Below, piece by piece: positions 8,692 to 17,965 of a DNA stretch of 45,730 nucleotides. Origin of the DNA: a bacterium (GTDB lineage Bacteria; Patescibacteriota; Patescibacteriia; UBA9570); contig JAUYKW010000013.1 in NCBI GenBank assembly GCA_030698395.1, positions 1 to 45,730 of the forward strand, read 5' to 3'. Each line of letters opens with the position of its first letter. Positions within the stretch are counted from its first letter, which is position 1. Position numbers and translations under genes: made by a program. The notes under the pieces are model-generated. The model saw nothing but the letters and a program-made list of their open reading frames with translations, searched no databases and was not told the origin of the DNA.

Positions 8692-9162
8692 TTACTGTAA
8701 TTCTATGTCTTGCTGTAGAATCCACCCAATAACAGTAATGTCATCCACAACTTGAATTTTGTAATATTGCTCTCCGTTAACCTCCACCATTGAAATAACT
8801 TGAACTTTAGTTCCTGCATCCAAGTATGATATAGGTTCTTGCAAATCAAAGTCATTTAGATTTTCCCAAACTGGCACAATTTTTTTAGCAACTAGCAAAA
8901 CTTCGGCATACTCCAAATTTTTAGATTTTTCTGAATCATTATTAAGCATGTCAAACACAGTACTTTTTACGATATCACTTTTTTTATAAACATCATCAAC
9001 ATCAGTTTGGTGTATAAATTTTATCTGTTCTTCCATGACATTATCTCCCTGCACAGCAGAAATTAAATAAATGACCATCAGCACAATACTTAAAAAACCA
9101 ATGAGCACAAGAAATATATAAAAAAATGGCATTATTTTACTACTAGTATCCTGCATTTTCAT
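8692..9162 (-). CDS. Membrane-anchored protein with C-terminal SH3-like domain
   Basis: The 156-residue protein has one N-terminal membrane segment (about residues 10-36, MPFFYIFLVLIGFLSIVLMV) and a short acidic linker. The C-terminal 50 residues (YLDAGTKVQVISMVEVNGEQ, then YYKIQVVDDITVIGWILQQD) read as a bacterial SH3-like fold. The pattern of LDAGTKV, YKIQV and GWILQ is typical of SH3b domains, which bind cell-wall peptides. The domain should face outward, suggesting a wall-binding or scaffold role. About 230 bases up to 9391 hold no gene; a divergent promoter region is expected there but no consensus is clear. Confidence 0.6.
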   Translation of the reverse strand: MKMQDTSSKIMPFFYIFLVLIGFLSIVLMVIYLISAVQGDNVMEEQIKFIHQTDVDDVYKKSDIVKSTVFDMLNNDSEKSKNLEYAEVLLVAKKIVPVWENLNDFDLQEPISYLDAGTKVQVISMVEVNGEQYYKIQVVDDITVIGWILQQDIELQ

Positions 9163-9390
9163 AAACTTTAGTTTTGTGATCTATAAAGAATAAAATTTCC
9201 GCCTAAGAATCGAAGGGTCCATATTAGGTTATTTCTTTGTCTTAACATGATTCTATTATAACAAAAATGATCAGAATGCTGTAATGAAGTTTTCTCATTG
9301 TCCTACCATACAACTAGTGAAGAATAGGAAAATCTTCTATACTAATTAGTAGTAATTTAAATAATTTATCTAATAAATCAATATCAAAGT

Positions 9391-9960
9391 ATGAAATATA
9401 TCGTCACAACTTTAACAATTAGTGCTCTACTCCTAATAGGAGCTAGTTGTACTGGCACAGATAAAACCGATACAAATACAGCTACTAAAACGAAGACTGA
9501 TACTACCGTTACTCCAACTATGACGGATGAGGCAGATACAAATTCTGCCGATATCGATGCAGAAGTAGAAGTAGAAGCAACCACTTCCGGAACAATTATT
9601 CCATTTTCAGAAGTAGGTGACAACATGTTAGATGCTGCCAGCTCGGACATGTATTCCGAATTCGAATTTGTTAATGGAACCGGTACTTGCGTTGATCAAG
9701 GTTTACCTGAATTTAGCTATATTGATGATCCTGATCTTGGATACTTTATTGTAGAAAGTAAAGATAAAACATACCAAGAAACATGGGCATCACTTTCCTT
9801 CACAGGTTACTTATCATTTAGTGAGGTTCCACTAACTGATGGTCCTGCAGATTGTACAGCTATATCTGAATTTGAAAAAGATGAAGCAACGGTAACATGC
9901 TCTATTGAAGAAGAGGATATTTGCGAAGCAACCTTCGAAGTCAACGCTATTACAATATAA
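9391..9960 (+). CDS. Hypothetical lipoprotein with acidic linker
   Basis: The 189-residue product has a lipoprotein signal (MKYIVTTLTISALLLIGASC, Cys at residue 20) followed by a Thr/Asp/Glu-rich linker (about 21-68) and a compact C-terminal domain with four cysteines (GTCVDQG, ADCTAI, VTCSIEE, DICEATF). The cysteines could form two disulphides after export. No family is recognised. A strong terminator follows 20 bases after the stop, so the gene is a single unit. The adjacent lipoprotein at 29138 has a similar design but no obvious sequence identity. Confidence 0.7.
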   Translation: MKYIVTTLTISALLLIGASCTGTDKTDTNTATKTKTDTTVTPTMTDEADTNSADIDAEVEVEATTSGTIIPFSEVGDNMLDAASSDMYSEFEFVNGTGTCVDQGLPEFSYIDDPDLGYFIVESKDKTYQETWASLSFTGYLSFSEVPLTDGPADCTAISEFEKDEATVTCSIEEEDICEATFEVNAITI

Positions 9961-9980
9961 TTAAAACAATCAATAAAATT

Positions 9981-10013
9981 AAACACCTCCTATAATCGGG
10001 AGGTGTTTTTTTG
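9981..10013 (+). terminator. Rho-independent terminator
   Basis: AAACACCTCC and GGGAGGTGTTT form a strong stem around a short AT loop (TATAATC), followed by a run of seven T. It ends the lipoprotein gene at 9391-9960 and could also serve the opposing gene that ends at 10037. Confidence 0.95.
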
Positions 10014-10036
10014 CTAAAAGATAATTGATTATCCTA

Positions 10037-10900
10037 TTATGATTTTTTTTGTATCTGCCATAAATGATAACCCATTCCACCTATACCCCACATCATAGCC
10101 AGTAATTTTACTATCATTCCAAAAAATGGAATTACCAACAGAATGAACAATAAAAAATATCCAAGCAAAAATGGTCCATATAACTTTCTATCTTTTTTAT
10201 TCTTACTCTTCAAAACAAGTAATCCAAATACAATTCCTACGAATATCTTAGCAATACACAATGCCACCATGTATATTGCAGTTAAAATAGCTGCCAATGG
10301 AATACCTATTATCGTTACAAAAGAACCTAGAATTACAAGTGGCATAATAAACATAGTTGCCATACCACACAATAATGTTGCACCCGGCTTATCTTTCATA
10401 GTTTCAGCAACAGCTAATGTATATTTAGGAAATATAGCAACTAGAATTAAACCTACTAATACATAAGCAAAAAATAAATACACTTTCCAAGCAAAATGAA
10501 AAGACAATGGGATAAAAAAAAGTTCTATGCCAGCATCATTGTTTTTAGAAGCTACATTATTATACTTTCCTTCACCGTCGTATTTTTTATATTCATAAGT
10601 TACTGAATCATTAGCACTCATAGCCTCTGTTACTTGTGGTTCATTTGGTCCGATAACTTTAACCCTAGCACCTAAAGACGCTGTTTCATTAAAAGCTACA
10701 GTATCAGCTTCAATAACAGCCGGCCCAAACAAAGTGCCACCTATATAAACTAATCCACTACCAATATGAGAAGATTCACCAACGGCTCCATCAACTGTTA
10801 ATGATGCACCATATACATTGATACTTCCCCGGATTACAGCATCTTTTGTTATCTCAATTGTATTACCAGCTGCAAATAACTTTTTCTTAATTATTAATAA
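10037..10900 (-). pseudogene. Bactofilin-like/polymer-forming membrane protein, 5' truncated with no start codon
   Basis: The frame is open from 10900 to 10037 after an in-frame TAA at 10901-10903. Its first residues already resemble beta-helix repeats (LFAAGNTIEITKDAVIRG, then VYGASLTVDGAVGE and VYIGGTLFGPAVIEA), as in bactofilin-like DUF583 proteins, and the C-terminal half has four hydrophobic segments ending near MWGIGGMGYHLW. No ATG, GTG or TTG lies between the TAA and TTG 10732, which is in the middle of the repeat domain. Relatives begin with a signal peptide and several more repeats, so the 5' part looks lost. Translation from TTG 10732 would give a 231-residue fragment. Confidence 0.7.
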
Positions 10901-11003
10901 TTACTTAGTTTTCAATACCTTTTAAGTTATTTGATTCTTTTATCATCATACTATAATAATTACATTATTTAAAGAATAATAACCATGTTTATACGCATAG
11001 TAA

Positions 11004-11032
11004 TTGACAAGACTAGCATCGTCAGCTATATT
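11004..11032 (+). promoter_or_regulatory. Sigma-70-like promoter of typA
   Basis: TTGACA at 11004-11009 and TATATT at 11027-11032 are separated by 17 bases. The expected start of transcription near 11039 gives a leader of about 24 bases before the typA ATG. It is the best-matching promoter in the window. Confidence 0.8.
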
Positions 11033-11062
11033 TCTCTAGTTATACACTAAACATATTGATAA

Positions 11063-12859
11063 ATGGACATTCGTAATATCGCAATTATTGCCCACGTTGA
11101 TCATGGTAAAACTACTTTAGTTGATGCAATGTTTCAGCAATCAGGAACTTTCTCGGAAAGAGAGGTGGTAGAAGATCGAGTTCTTGATAGTAACGATCTA
11201 GAAAAAGAACGAGGCATCACAATATACGCTAAAAATGCGGCTATTAAAATTGGTGATACAAAAATTAATATAGTAGATACACCTGGTCACGCTGACTTTG
11301 GATCTGAGGTAGAACGTGTATTACGCATGGTGGATTCAGTGCTAATACTAGTAGATGCCTATGAAGGCCCAATGCCACAAACAAAATTTGTGCTCCGTAA
11401 ATCGTTAGAACTAGGACTCAAGCCGATTGTAGTAATAAATAAAATCGATAAACCCTCTGCTCGTCCTGATGAAGTTTTAAATATGATTTTCGATTTATTC
11501 GTAGAATTAGGAGCTACAGATGAACAATTAGATTTTTTACATATCTACACCGTAGCTCGCGATGGAATTGCCAAGATGGAAATTGAAGATGAAAGCAAAG
11601 ATCTTCAACCTCTGTTCGACTTAATCTTAAAGACTGTACCACCGGCAGAAAGTAATATCTCTATGCCATTACGTATGCAACCAGCGAATTTGGCTTACGA
11701 TAATTTCGTTGGTCGGTTAGCACTTGGTCGTATTTATGAAGGAACAGTTAAAGTTGGAATGCCCGTTACTGTAATCAAGCTAGATGGCACTAGAGAAAAA
11801 CATAAAATTATTAAAATTTTTACATCTAAAGGCCTAACCAAAACTGAAGTTCAAGAAGCATATGCAGGTGATATAGTTTCTATCGCAGGTATACCAAAAA
11901 TCACCGTAGGTGAAACAATTGCCGAAAACCCTGATGCTGAAATGTTACCAGCAATAGAAATTGACCCTCCCACACTAACAATGAATTTTCTAATTAATAA
12001 TTCTCCATTTGCAGGTAAAGAAGGCTCTTTAATTACATCGCGCCAAATTAGAGAAAGATTAGAACGAGAATTAGAAACCAATGTTGGATTACAAATTGAA
12101 TTTCCAGAAAAATCCGACGTCTTTAGAGTTAGTGGTAGAGGAGAAATGCATCTTTCTGTACTTGTAGAAACTATGCGCAGAGAAGGTTATGAAATTCAAG
12201 TTAGTCAGCCTCAAGTAATATTCAATGAGGAAGATGGTAAAAAACAAGAACCGTATGAAAGTGTGATAATTGATGTACCAGATGATTTAACCGGAACAGT
12301 CATTGAAGCATTAGGAAATCGCAAAGGAGAATTAACAAACATGAAAAGCGAAAACGGATCCACTCGTATTGAATATACAATTCCTACTCGCGGTCTATTA
12401 GGATATAGAATGGAATTTGCCACTGCTACGAGAGGTGAAGGAACATTATCTCACATCTTTTCACACTACGGACCATATCAAGGAATAATTGAAAAGCGAT
12501 CCACTGGTTCACTTATATCTGGATTCATGGGATCAACTACAGCCTTTGCAATCGATAATATTCAAAAAAGAGGTACATTGTTTATTGGTCCAGGAGTAGA
12601 AGTATACGAAGGCATGGTAATAGGTGCTAGCATGAAAGAATCTCTAGTTGTAAATCCTACCAAGAAAAAGAATCTCACAAATATGAGAGCAAGTAGTGCA
12701 GATGATTCTATCATTCTTACACCTCCAATCGAAATGACAGTTGAACGTGCTTTAGAATATATCGTAGAAGATGAATACGCTGAAGTTACTCCAAAATCTA
12801 TTATAATACGAAAAAAATTCCTGACCGAACACGACAGAAAGAAAAATAAACCTGCCTAA
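11063..12859 (+). CDS. typA: GTPase TypA/BipA, ribosome-associated translation factor
   Basis: The 598-residue protein is full length for TypA. G motifs are intact: G1 AHVDHGKTTL (residues 10-19), G2 ERGITI, G3 DTPGHADFGSEV, G4 NKIDKP. They are followed by the beta-barrel domain II, the EF-G-like domains III and V (RGEMHLSVLVETMRREGYE, then TRGLLGYR), and the TypA C-terminal domain ending in a basic tail. TypA binds the 70S ribosome in the EF-G site and helps 50S assembly under stress. A near-consensus promoter lies just upstream. It is convergent with 12872-13174. All key residues are conserved, so I regard it as functional. Confidence 0.97.
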   Translation: MDIRNIAIIAHVDHGKTTLVDAMFQQSGTFSEREVVEDRVLDSNDLEKERGITIYAKNAAIKIGDTKINIVDTPGHADFGSEVERVLRMVDSVLILVDAYEGPMPQTKFVLRKSLELGLKPIVVINKIDKPSARPDEVLNMIFDLFVELGATDEQLDFLHIYTVARDGIAKMEIEDESKDLQPLFDLILKTVPPAESNISMPLRMQPANLAYDNFVGRLALGRIYEGTVKVGMPVTVIKLDGTREKHKIIKIFTSKGLTKTEVQEAYAGDIVSIAGIPKITVGETIAENPDAEMLPAIEIDPPTLTMNFLINNSPFAGKEGSLITSRQIRERLERELETNVGLQIEFPEKSDVFRVSGRGEMHLSVLVETMRREGYEIQVSQPQVIFNEEDGKKQEPYESVIIDVPDDLTGTVIEALGNRKGELTNMKSENGSTRIEYTIPTRGLLGYRMEFATATRGEGTLSHIFSHYGPYQGIIEKRSTGSLISGFMGSTTAFAIDNIQKRGTLFIGPGVEVYEGMVIGASMKESLVVNPTKKKNLTNMRASSADDSIILTPPIEMTVERALEYIVEDEYAEVTPKSIIIRKKFLTEHDRKKNKPA

Positions 12860-12871
12860 TTTGAGATTTTC

Positions 12872-13174
12872 TTATTTTCTTTTGATTCCTCTTAATCCCA
12901 AAAAGATTAACACCACAATAAAAATCTTCAACAAGTAATGACCGTGCAAATCTATAAAGTCTGCCGTCATTGGTGTTATGTTTCCAACTAACACATGAAC
13001 TAAAATACCAATTGGTAATCCTAAAATTACCCAATTTTTTATCGGGACTTTAAATCCTATTTTTTTACATAACCATGTTAACAGTGGTGCCACTAGCAAC
13101 ATACCAAGGAATGTCACAGCGAAATCAAAAATAGCATATTCACCAAGTCTAAATTGTCTGAGATATTCAATCAT
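12872..13174 (-). CDS. Small membrane protein, hypothetical
   Basis: A 100-residue product with three hydrophobic stretches (FAVTFLGMLLVAPLLTWL, WVILGLPIGILVHVLVG, LLKIFIVVLIFLGL) and a basic C-terminal tail GIKRK. Family not recognised. It lies four bases downstream of the SDR gene stop-start junction and so probably shares its transcript. Its 3' end is 12 bases from the convergent typA end. Confidence 0.6.
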   Translation of the reverse strand: MIEYLRQFRLGEYAIFDFAVTFLGMLLVAPLLTWLCKKIGFKVPIKNWVILGLPIGILVHVLVGNITPMTADFIDLHGHYLLKIFIVVLIFLGLRGIKRK

Positions 13175-13178
13175 ATTA

Positions 13179-13997
13179 TTATTTTAATTTAGTAAATGCT
13201 CTAATTCCTTTATCAACTAATCTATCTGGTAATAATTTCACTAGCCAAATAAAAACGCTATTAATTTTTGGTGCTACGTATCGCGCTCGTGGTTTTTTAG
13301 CTTCTACTGCATCAACTATTGCTTTAACTACAGAATCTGTAGTTGCTCCGCCCGTCCAAAATTCTTTATCTACAAATTTCATGCGTTCAATCTTGTCAGA
13401 AAATGCAGAAGATTGATCTAACCACTCATGCTTAGTTGCAGCCATACGTTGGTTGAAACCTGTATCTATTTTTCCTGGCTCAATCAGTGATACAAATATT
13501 CCTCTAGGTTCTAGTTCCAATCTCAATCCATCAGCAGCAGCTTCTAATGCAAATTTTGTCATGTGATACGCACCCATGAATGGGATTACAACTTTTCCCG
13601 CAGTGGATCCAACTATTATTATCCTACCTACATTTTTTTTCAACATCGATACTGCTGCTAATTGTGATCCTCTAATCACACCATAAACATTAGTTTCAAT
13701 ACTTTGTTTTACCCGTTCCATAGGAATTTCCGATAACGGACCGGATTCGCCAATAGCAGCATTATTGATTAACACATCTGGTTCTGTTTCTGCTATAAAT
13801 TGTAATTCTTCTTCCTTTGTAACATCCAATTGAACGAATTCTATTTGCAAATTATGTTCTCTAATATATTCTTGAAATTCAATAAAATCTCCAGATCTTT
13901 TAGCTGTAGCTATTACATTATGACCAAGCTTTGCTAAGGTTATTGCCGAATCTCTACCTATTCCAGTTGCAGCTCCAGTGATTAATATTTTACTCAT
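13179..13997 (-). CDS. Short-chain dehydrogenase/reductase (SDR)
   Basis: The 272-residue product has the classical SDR signature: ITGAATGIGRDSA for nucleotide binding, LINNAAIGESG, catalytic Ser in VGSTAGKVV and the YxxxK in GAYHMTKFALE. A basic residue after the glycine motif (ATAKRSGDF) suggests NADP(H) preference. The extended C-terminus (PDRLVDKGIRAFTKL) resembles membrane-near SDRs of the DHRS type, which act on lipids, steroids or sugars. The substrate is unknown. It is followed closely by the small membrane gene and preceded by about 75 bases of AT-rich spacer. Confidence 0.9.
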   Translation of the reverse strand: MSKILITGAATGIGRDSAITLAKLGHNVIATAKRSGDFIEFQEYIREHNLQIEFVQLDVTKEEELQFIAETEPDVLINNAAIGESGPLSEIPMERVKQSIETNVYGVIRGSQLAAVSMLKKNVGRIIIVGSTAGKVVIPFMGAYHMTKFALEAAADGLRLELEPRGIFVSLIEPGKIDTGFNQRMAATKHEWLDQSSAFSDKIERMKFVDKEFWTGGATTDSVVKAIVDAVEAKKPRARYVAPKINSVFIWLVKLLPDRLVDKGIRAFTKLK

Positions 13998-14073
13998 ATG
14001 TGTTCAATCCTCAGCTTTTAACTAATTACAAATAGCTTACCTGATAACACAATTCCTGCAAAGCCTTATTATT

Positions 14074-15306
14074 TTAGATAGACACAACACTTTCACCAGC
14101 TAATCTACCTGTTGCCCAAGCAGATTGAAGATTAAAGCCACCGGTAATACCATCAATATTTAATATTTCTCCTGCAAAATATAATCCCGGACAAATCTTT
14201 GATTCCATTGTACTCGGATTCACCTCTGCTGTATCAACGCCACCCGCTGTAACAAATTCGCTACCAGATCCTCTACCAATTACACTCAGAGAACAACTTT
14301 TCATCCAATCAACTATTCTTATTCTATCTTGCTTGCTCACACTAGCATTTGCCTGATCTTCAGGAATCTGTAGATTATTTAATTGCTGTTTAACCATAGA
14401 TTTTGGCAACCAACTATGTAACGTTTTTTGGATTTGCTGTTTTGGATTTAATAATAAAATCTGGTTGATTGATTTTACTAATTCTTGCTTAGAAATATGC
14501 GGTACAAAATCTACCTCGATCAGTAAAGGATTATCCTTCTTATAATCTTCAAATGCCACTTGCGAAGACAAAGCAAACACAGCAGGACCACTAATTCCAT
14601 TATGCGTGCAAACAATAGGACCACGCGCTGAGTATTTAGTATTTAGTACCTGCAAAGAAACATTTTCAAAAGATACACCACTTAATTCCTTAATCCAATC
14701 TTCCTGAATATTAAATGAATTAAGACTAGCTGCCAAAGATGTAATGGTATGCCCTAACGTTTCGGCAAACTTATATCCATCACCAGTAGACCCGGTGTGT
14801 CTATAGGCTTCTCCGCCAGTTGTTAATATTAATTTATCAGAATAAATTTCTTTGCCAGAACCTAGCTTGATAAAAAATTTATCATCTTTCTTTTGGACTG
14901 ATGCAACTGCATTACGTAATATTACTTCAACGCCATGCTCTTGAAATATTTGCTCAAATACTCCAACTACATCTTGGCCTTGATTAGATTGCGGAAAAAC
15001 ACGCATATCATCCTCAATTTTTAATGGCACTCCCTTATCTTCAAACCATTCATAAACATCTGCTGGCGGGAAATTATACATAGCACTGGTTAAAAACTTT
15101 TCACCTCTAGCGTATTTTGTTAGTACTTGCCGAACATCTTGTACTCCAGTCGTAAGATTGCATCTACCACCGCCGGATATTAATACTTTTCTTCCCAACA
15201 ATGAATTTTTCTCAATTAAAATTACCTTCACATCAGGATTATTTTCTTTAATTGCGACAACAGCCATCATTCCTGCTGCGCCTCCGCCAATAATTGTTAC
15301 TGTCAT
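14074..15306 (-). CDS. HI0933/YhiN-type flavoprotein
   Basis: The 410-residue protein matches the HI0933 (PF03486, BaiN-like) family along its length. It has TIIGGGAAGMMAV for FAD binding, GRKVLISGGGRCNLT near residue 40, TTGGEAYRHTGSTGDGY in the middle and the C-terminal TAGGVDTAEVN and FAGEILNIDGITGGFNLQ. Family members are cytosolic NAD(P)/FAD oxidoreductases of poorly known role; one relative, BaiN, reduces bile-acid-derived dienones. Its ATG overlaps the stop of the upstream GIY-YIG gene by one base (TAATG), implying translational coupling. Confidence 0.92.
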   Translation of the reverse strand: MTVTIIGGGAAGMMAVVAIKENNPDVKVILIEKNSLLGRKVLISGGGRCNLTTGVQDVRQVLTKYARGEKFLTSAMYNFPPADVYEWFEDKGVPLKIEDDMRVFPQSNQGQDVVGVFEQIFQEHGVEVILRNAVASVQKKDDKFFIKLGSGKEIYSDKLILTTGGEAYRHTGSTGDGYKFAETLGHTITSLAASLNSFNIQEDWIKELSGVSFENVSLQVLNTKYSARGPIVCTHNGISGPAVFALSSQVAFEDYKKDNPLLIEVDFVPHISKQELVKSINQILLLNPKQQIQKTLHSWLPKSMVKQQLNNLQIPEDQANASVSKQDRIRIVDWMKSCSLSVIGRGSGSEFVTAGGVDTAEVNPSTMESKICPGLYFAGEILNIDGITGGFNLQSAWATGRLAGESVVSI

Positions 15307-15557
15307 TAATTTTTTTTCTTTTGCTTTATCAATTCCAACTTATCTACCCGAGACATTTTCTTTATTACCGCCTCACGTTTTAAGGCATCTCCTCTTGTAC
15401 CAATCTGTTCTTGATATGCAATTTTTTTTACTTTATGTGATCGCGTATAATGGCTCGCCTTGCCTGCTTTGTGTTGTTCGAACCTTCTTTGGACATCACT
15501 GGTCATGCCAGTATACAAACTACCATCAGCGCAGAGTAAAATATAAACTGAATACAT
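15306..15557 (-). CDS. GIY-YIG nuclease-like protein, YhbQ/UPF0213 type
   Basis: The 83-residue product is a stand-alone GIY-YIG domain: YSVYILLCADGSLYTGMT corresponds to the GIY and YIG strands, followed by RRFEQH (catalytic Arg region), KASHYTRSHKVKK and a closing ALKREAVIKKMSR with the conserved metal-binding Glu. Members of this family are small structure-specific nucleases or nucleic-acid-binding proteins. It is in a tight chain, sharing TAATG overlaps with the genes on both sides, so its expression is tied to the cysteine-rich protein upstream and the flavoprotein downstream. These neighbours share no evident function. Confidence 0.88.
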   Translation of the reverse strand: MYSVYILLCADGSLYTGMTSDVQRRFEQHKAGKASHYTRSHKVKKIAYQEQIGTRGDALKREAVIKKMSRVDKLELIKQKKKN

Positions 15558-16474
15558 TAATAATTTTCCTCAATAGCACAATCAGCTCCTATGGTAATTG
15601 GTCCAGATGCGCTAACTTCTCCAACTACTCCCGGCATTACAAAGCTAACGTCCATTGAATTCTCAGTTAAATGTCCAGTAACAGGCGTATCACCCATTAA
15701 GAAGTTGAATGTTCCAGTATCATCTCCAATAAATTGGACATCTTCATCCACTGCTTCTACATTTTCTCCTCCAGACCCGTAAACCGTCCAAGTCCAATCC
15801 CATACTCCATCCCAGATTGTATATATGTCATCATTGCAAGTTGATGCCTTGAAACTGAATTCATGTTTAGCATCAAACTCGCCGCCACCAACATTAGGAT
15901 ATGTTTTTTCATCCCTTAAATCTACTGAGAATCCTCTGCATGATCCCTCAGTCCATGATTCTCCTAACTTTTGTTCACATACAAGTTCGGTAGTATCTTC
16001 GCCAAAAGGTTGGCAACATCCTATTGAACATTCAGCAATATCTGCACACGATCCAGCTTGCGGTGTGCCTAATCGCTGTTCACATTCCACTGTAGACATT
16101 TCATCACATTGTGGTGTACAACACTCTACCTCACATTCATCTACAGTTTCACATGATCCAGATTCTGGTGTGCCTGCTTGCTGTTCACAAAGAACACTGG
16201 TCGTTTGACTGCAAAATGGCACGCAACATACCGATTCACACTCTGATGCTTCGGCGCAACTTTCTGTCGTCCAAGTACCACCATGATCTTCAACACATTT
16301 TTTTTCACCTGTATTTGAGCAAAATGGAATACAGCAGCCATGCTCGTCACCTGATCCACCATCTCCATCACCACTAAAATCACGTTCCGAATCATCGCTT
16401 TTGTCTCCATCTACAGATATTTCTGAGGGAGAAATCTGTGGTGGTTGGTTCATTTTCTGCACAACATACATCAA
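15557..16474 (-). CDS. Cysteine-rich repeat protein, export signal out of frame
   Basis: Read from TTG 16474 the product is 305 residues. After an acidic linker come four repeats of about 36 residues (about 47-182) with the pattern CCxPxC, C after seven residues, then SC and EC (CCVPFCSQTTSVLCEQQAGT is one example). The fourth repeat has lost its third Cys (CCQPFGED). A beta-rich C-terminal domain (about 190-305) follows. Dense paired cysteines imply an exported, disulphide-bonded protein, yet this frame lacks a signal. A signal anchor sits directly upstream in another frame (16471-16539). The true gene is probably 15557-16539 with a one-base indel at a T-run. The function is unknown. Confidence 0.65.
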   Translation of the reverse strand: MMYVVQKMNQPPQISPSEISVDGDKSDDSERDFSGDGDGGSGDEHGCCIPFCSNTGEKKCVEDHGGTWTTESCAEASECESVCCVPFCSQTTSVLCEQQAGTPESGSCETVDECEVECCTPQCDEMSTVECEQRLGTPQAGSCADIAECSIGCCQPFGEDTTELVCEQKLGESWTEGSCRGFSVDLRDEKTYPNVGGGEFDAKHEFSFKASTCNDDIYTIWDGVWDWTWTVYGSGGENVEAVDEDVQFIGDDTGTFNFLMGDTPVTGHLTENSMDVSFVMPGVVGEVSASGPITIGADCAIEENY

Positions 16475-16539
16475 AAATAAAAAGCACCTACAACTCCCAA
16501 AATTGATATAAGTATTGTTAAAAGCGTTTTTCTAGCCAT
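16471..16539 (-). other. Out-of-frame signal-anchor segment of the cysteine-rich gene
   Basis: ATG at 16539 opens 22 codons, MARKTLLTILISILGVVGAF plus two residues, then TGA at 16471-16473. It is a typical basic-hydrophobic export signal. One extra T in the five-T run just before the TGA would join it to the cysteine-rich frame with continuous hydrophobic sequence (FLMYVV). Ribosomal slippage, mutation or a sequencing indel are all possible. Confidence 0.65.
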
Positions 16540-16616
16540 ATTTATATTAAATAAATACTAAAAGTAATATGATAAGTATACCACATAGAAAATACACTAA
16601 TTAATTTGCGAAAAAA

Positions 16617-17861
16617 TTACTCTAAATCGCTAGATTGTTTCTGAAAAAGAATATCTTGTTCCTTTAACAACGGCTCCACCGATAAAGCTTGCTGATTTGC
16701 TCCAGTAATAAACAAACCATTGAGCGTACTAACTCTAGACAATGCTACATATCCCATTCCCGCAACAAATGATTTAGACAGATCAATTTCCGCAGCATCC
16801 AATGTCATTCCCTGACTCTTGTGAACAGTTATCGCCCACGCTAACCTCAAAGGGAATTGCCTTATTTCTGCCTCTTTACCAGTAGCACTATCCAATATCC
16901 ATGATTCAAACTCAACGACAATTCGTTTGCCTTCTAAAGTTTCAACTATTGGGGAGCCAAACTCAAAATCTATCACTGTACCTAATGTACCATTCACATA
17001 TCCAGATTGAAAATTGTTCTTTACAAACATCACCTGAGCACTAATTTTTAATTCTAAAACTTCTGGTGCTAAACAATTCTTCACCAATGTATCAACATCT
17101 GCTTTTTTTCCATATGAAGTCATCCGGAATTTTTGTGATTCCCCAGGTAATTTAGTCAACTCATCAGCATTTAAACGATCTACATCTACATTATGAGTAT
17201 ATAACCTAGTCACAGGAGTATCCTCTGGAGCTGATTCTTCTGTTCTTTCTTGCAACTTGAACATACTATCTTCGCTTAATTCCCCTGCTCTCAATTCTTC
17301 TAAAATTATTAATAATGGATCCTCATCTTGCCGAAATACTCTATCTAAATAACAAACACTCAAATCAAGCTGTTTCCATACCTCAGCTTCGAATGCGAAA
17401 TTCTTTGAACTCGAATAACCCCGATTTATTGGTGGTAGCTGAAAATAATCTCCAGATAATACAACTTGCAACCCACCAAAAGGCTCATCATTATTCCTAA
17501 TTTTCTTCAATACCTTATCAACCATATCTAAACGATAAGAATGTAGCATGGAAACCTCATCAATAATCAATACGTCAGTCTCATGAAATCTTTTATATAA
17601 ATGCTGTTTTTGAGACAATGCATCTAGATCATACTCGGATAATGAATCTTTAATACCAATAGCAGACCAAGAATGAATAGTTTGACCTCCAATATGAGTA
17701 GCCGCAATCCCGGTTGATGCAGTAATTGCTACATTAATATTTTCTTTGCGCAACCAATCAATATATTCATTTAGCAGGTATGTTTTTCCAGAGCCTGCGG
17801 GTCCTGTAATGAACACATTGTGGCCCTCCTTTAAATAACTCAAAGCTTTTTCCTGTTTCAT
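16617..17861 (-). CDS. PIF1-like superfamily 1B DNA helicase
   Basis: The 414-residue protein carries helicase motifs in order: Walker A FITGPAGSGKTYLLNE near residue 18, Walker B VLIIDEVSML, motif III GDYFQLPPI, and the C-terminal WAITVHKSQGMTLDAAEIDL with GYVALSRV for motifs V-VI. The PIF1 signature (DEVSMLHSYRLD) is present. PIF1/RecD2-like helicases unwind 5'-3' and resolve G-quadruplexes, R-loops and stalled forks; a role on G-rich DNA here is only a suggestion. It stands alone, with about 100 bases to the divergent EF-hand gene. Confidence 0.92.
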   Translation of the reverse strand: MKQEKALSYLKEGHNVFITGPAGSGKTYLLNEYIDWLRKENINVAITASTGIAATHIGGQTIHSWSAIGIKDSLSEYDLDALSQKQHLYKRFHETDVLIIDEVSMLHSYRLDMVDKVLKKIRNNDEPFGGLQVVLSGDYFQLPPINRGYSSSKNFAFEAEVWKQLDLSVCYLDRVFRQDEDPLLIILEELRAGELSEDSMFKLQERTEESAPEDTPVTRLYTHNVDVDRLNADELTKLPGESQKFRMTSYGKKADVDTLVKNCLAPEVLELKISAQVMFVKNNFQSGYVNGTLGTVIDFEFGSPIVETLEGKRIVVEFESWILDSATGKEAEIRQFPLRLAWAITVHKSQGMTLDAAEIDLSKSFVAGMGYVALSRVSTLNGLFITGANQQALSVEPLLKEQDILFQKQSSDLE

Positions 17862-17965
17862 AGACGATTAGTATAGCACTTTAAAAAAATATCGCATTAT
17901 TTATTATGAGATGTGTAAAATTAAGAAACATGATACAATTAATGTACTTAAGATACTTTATATAA

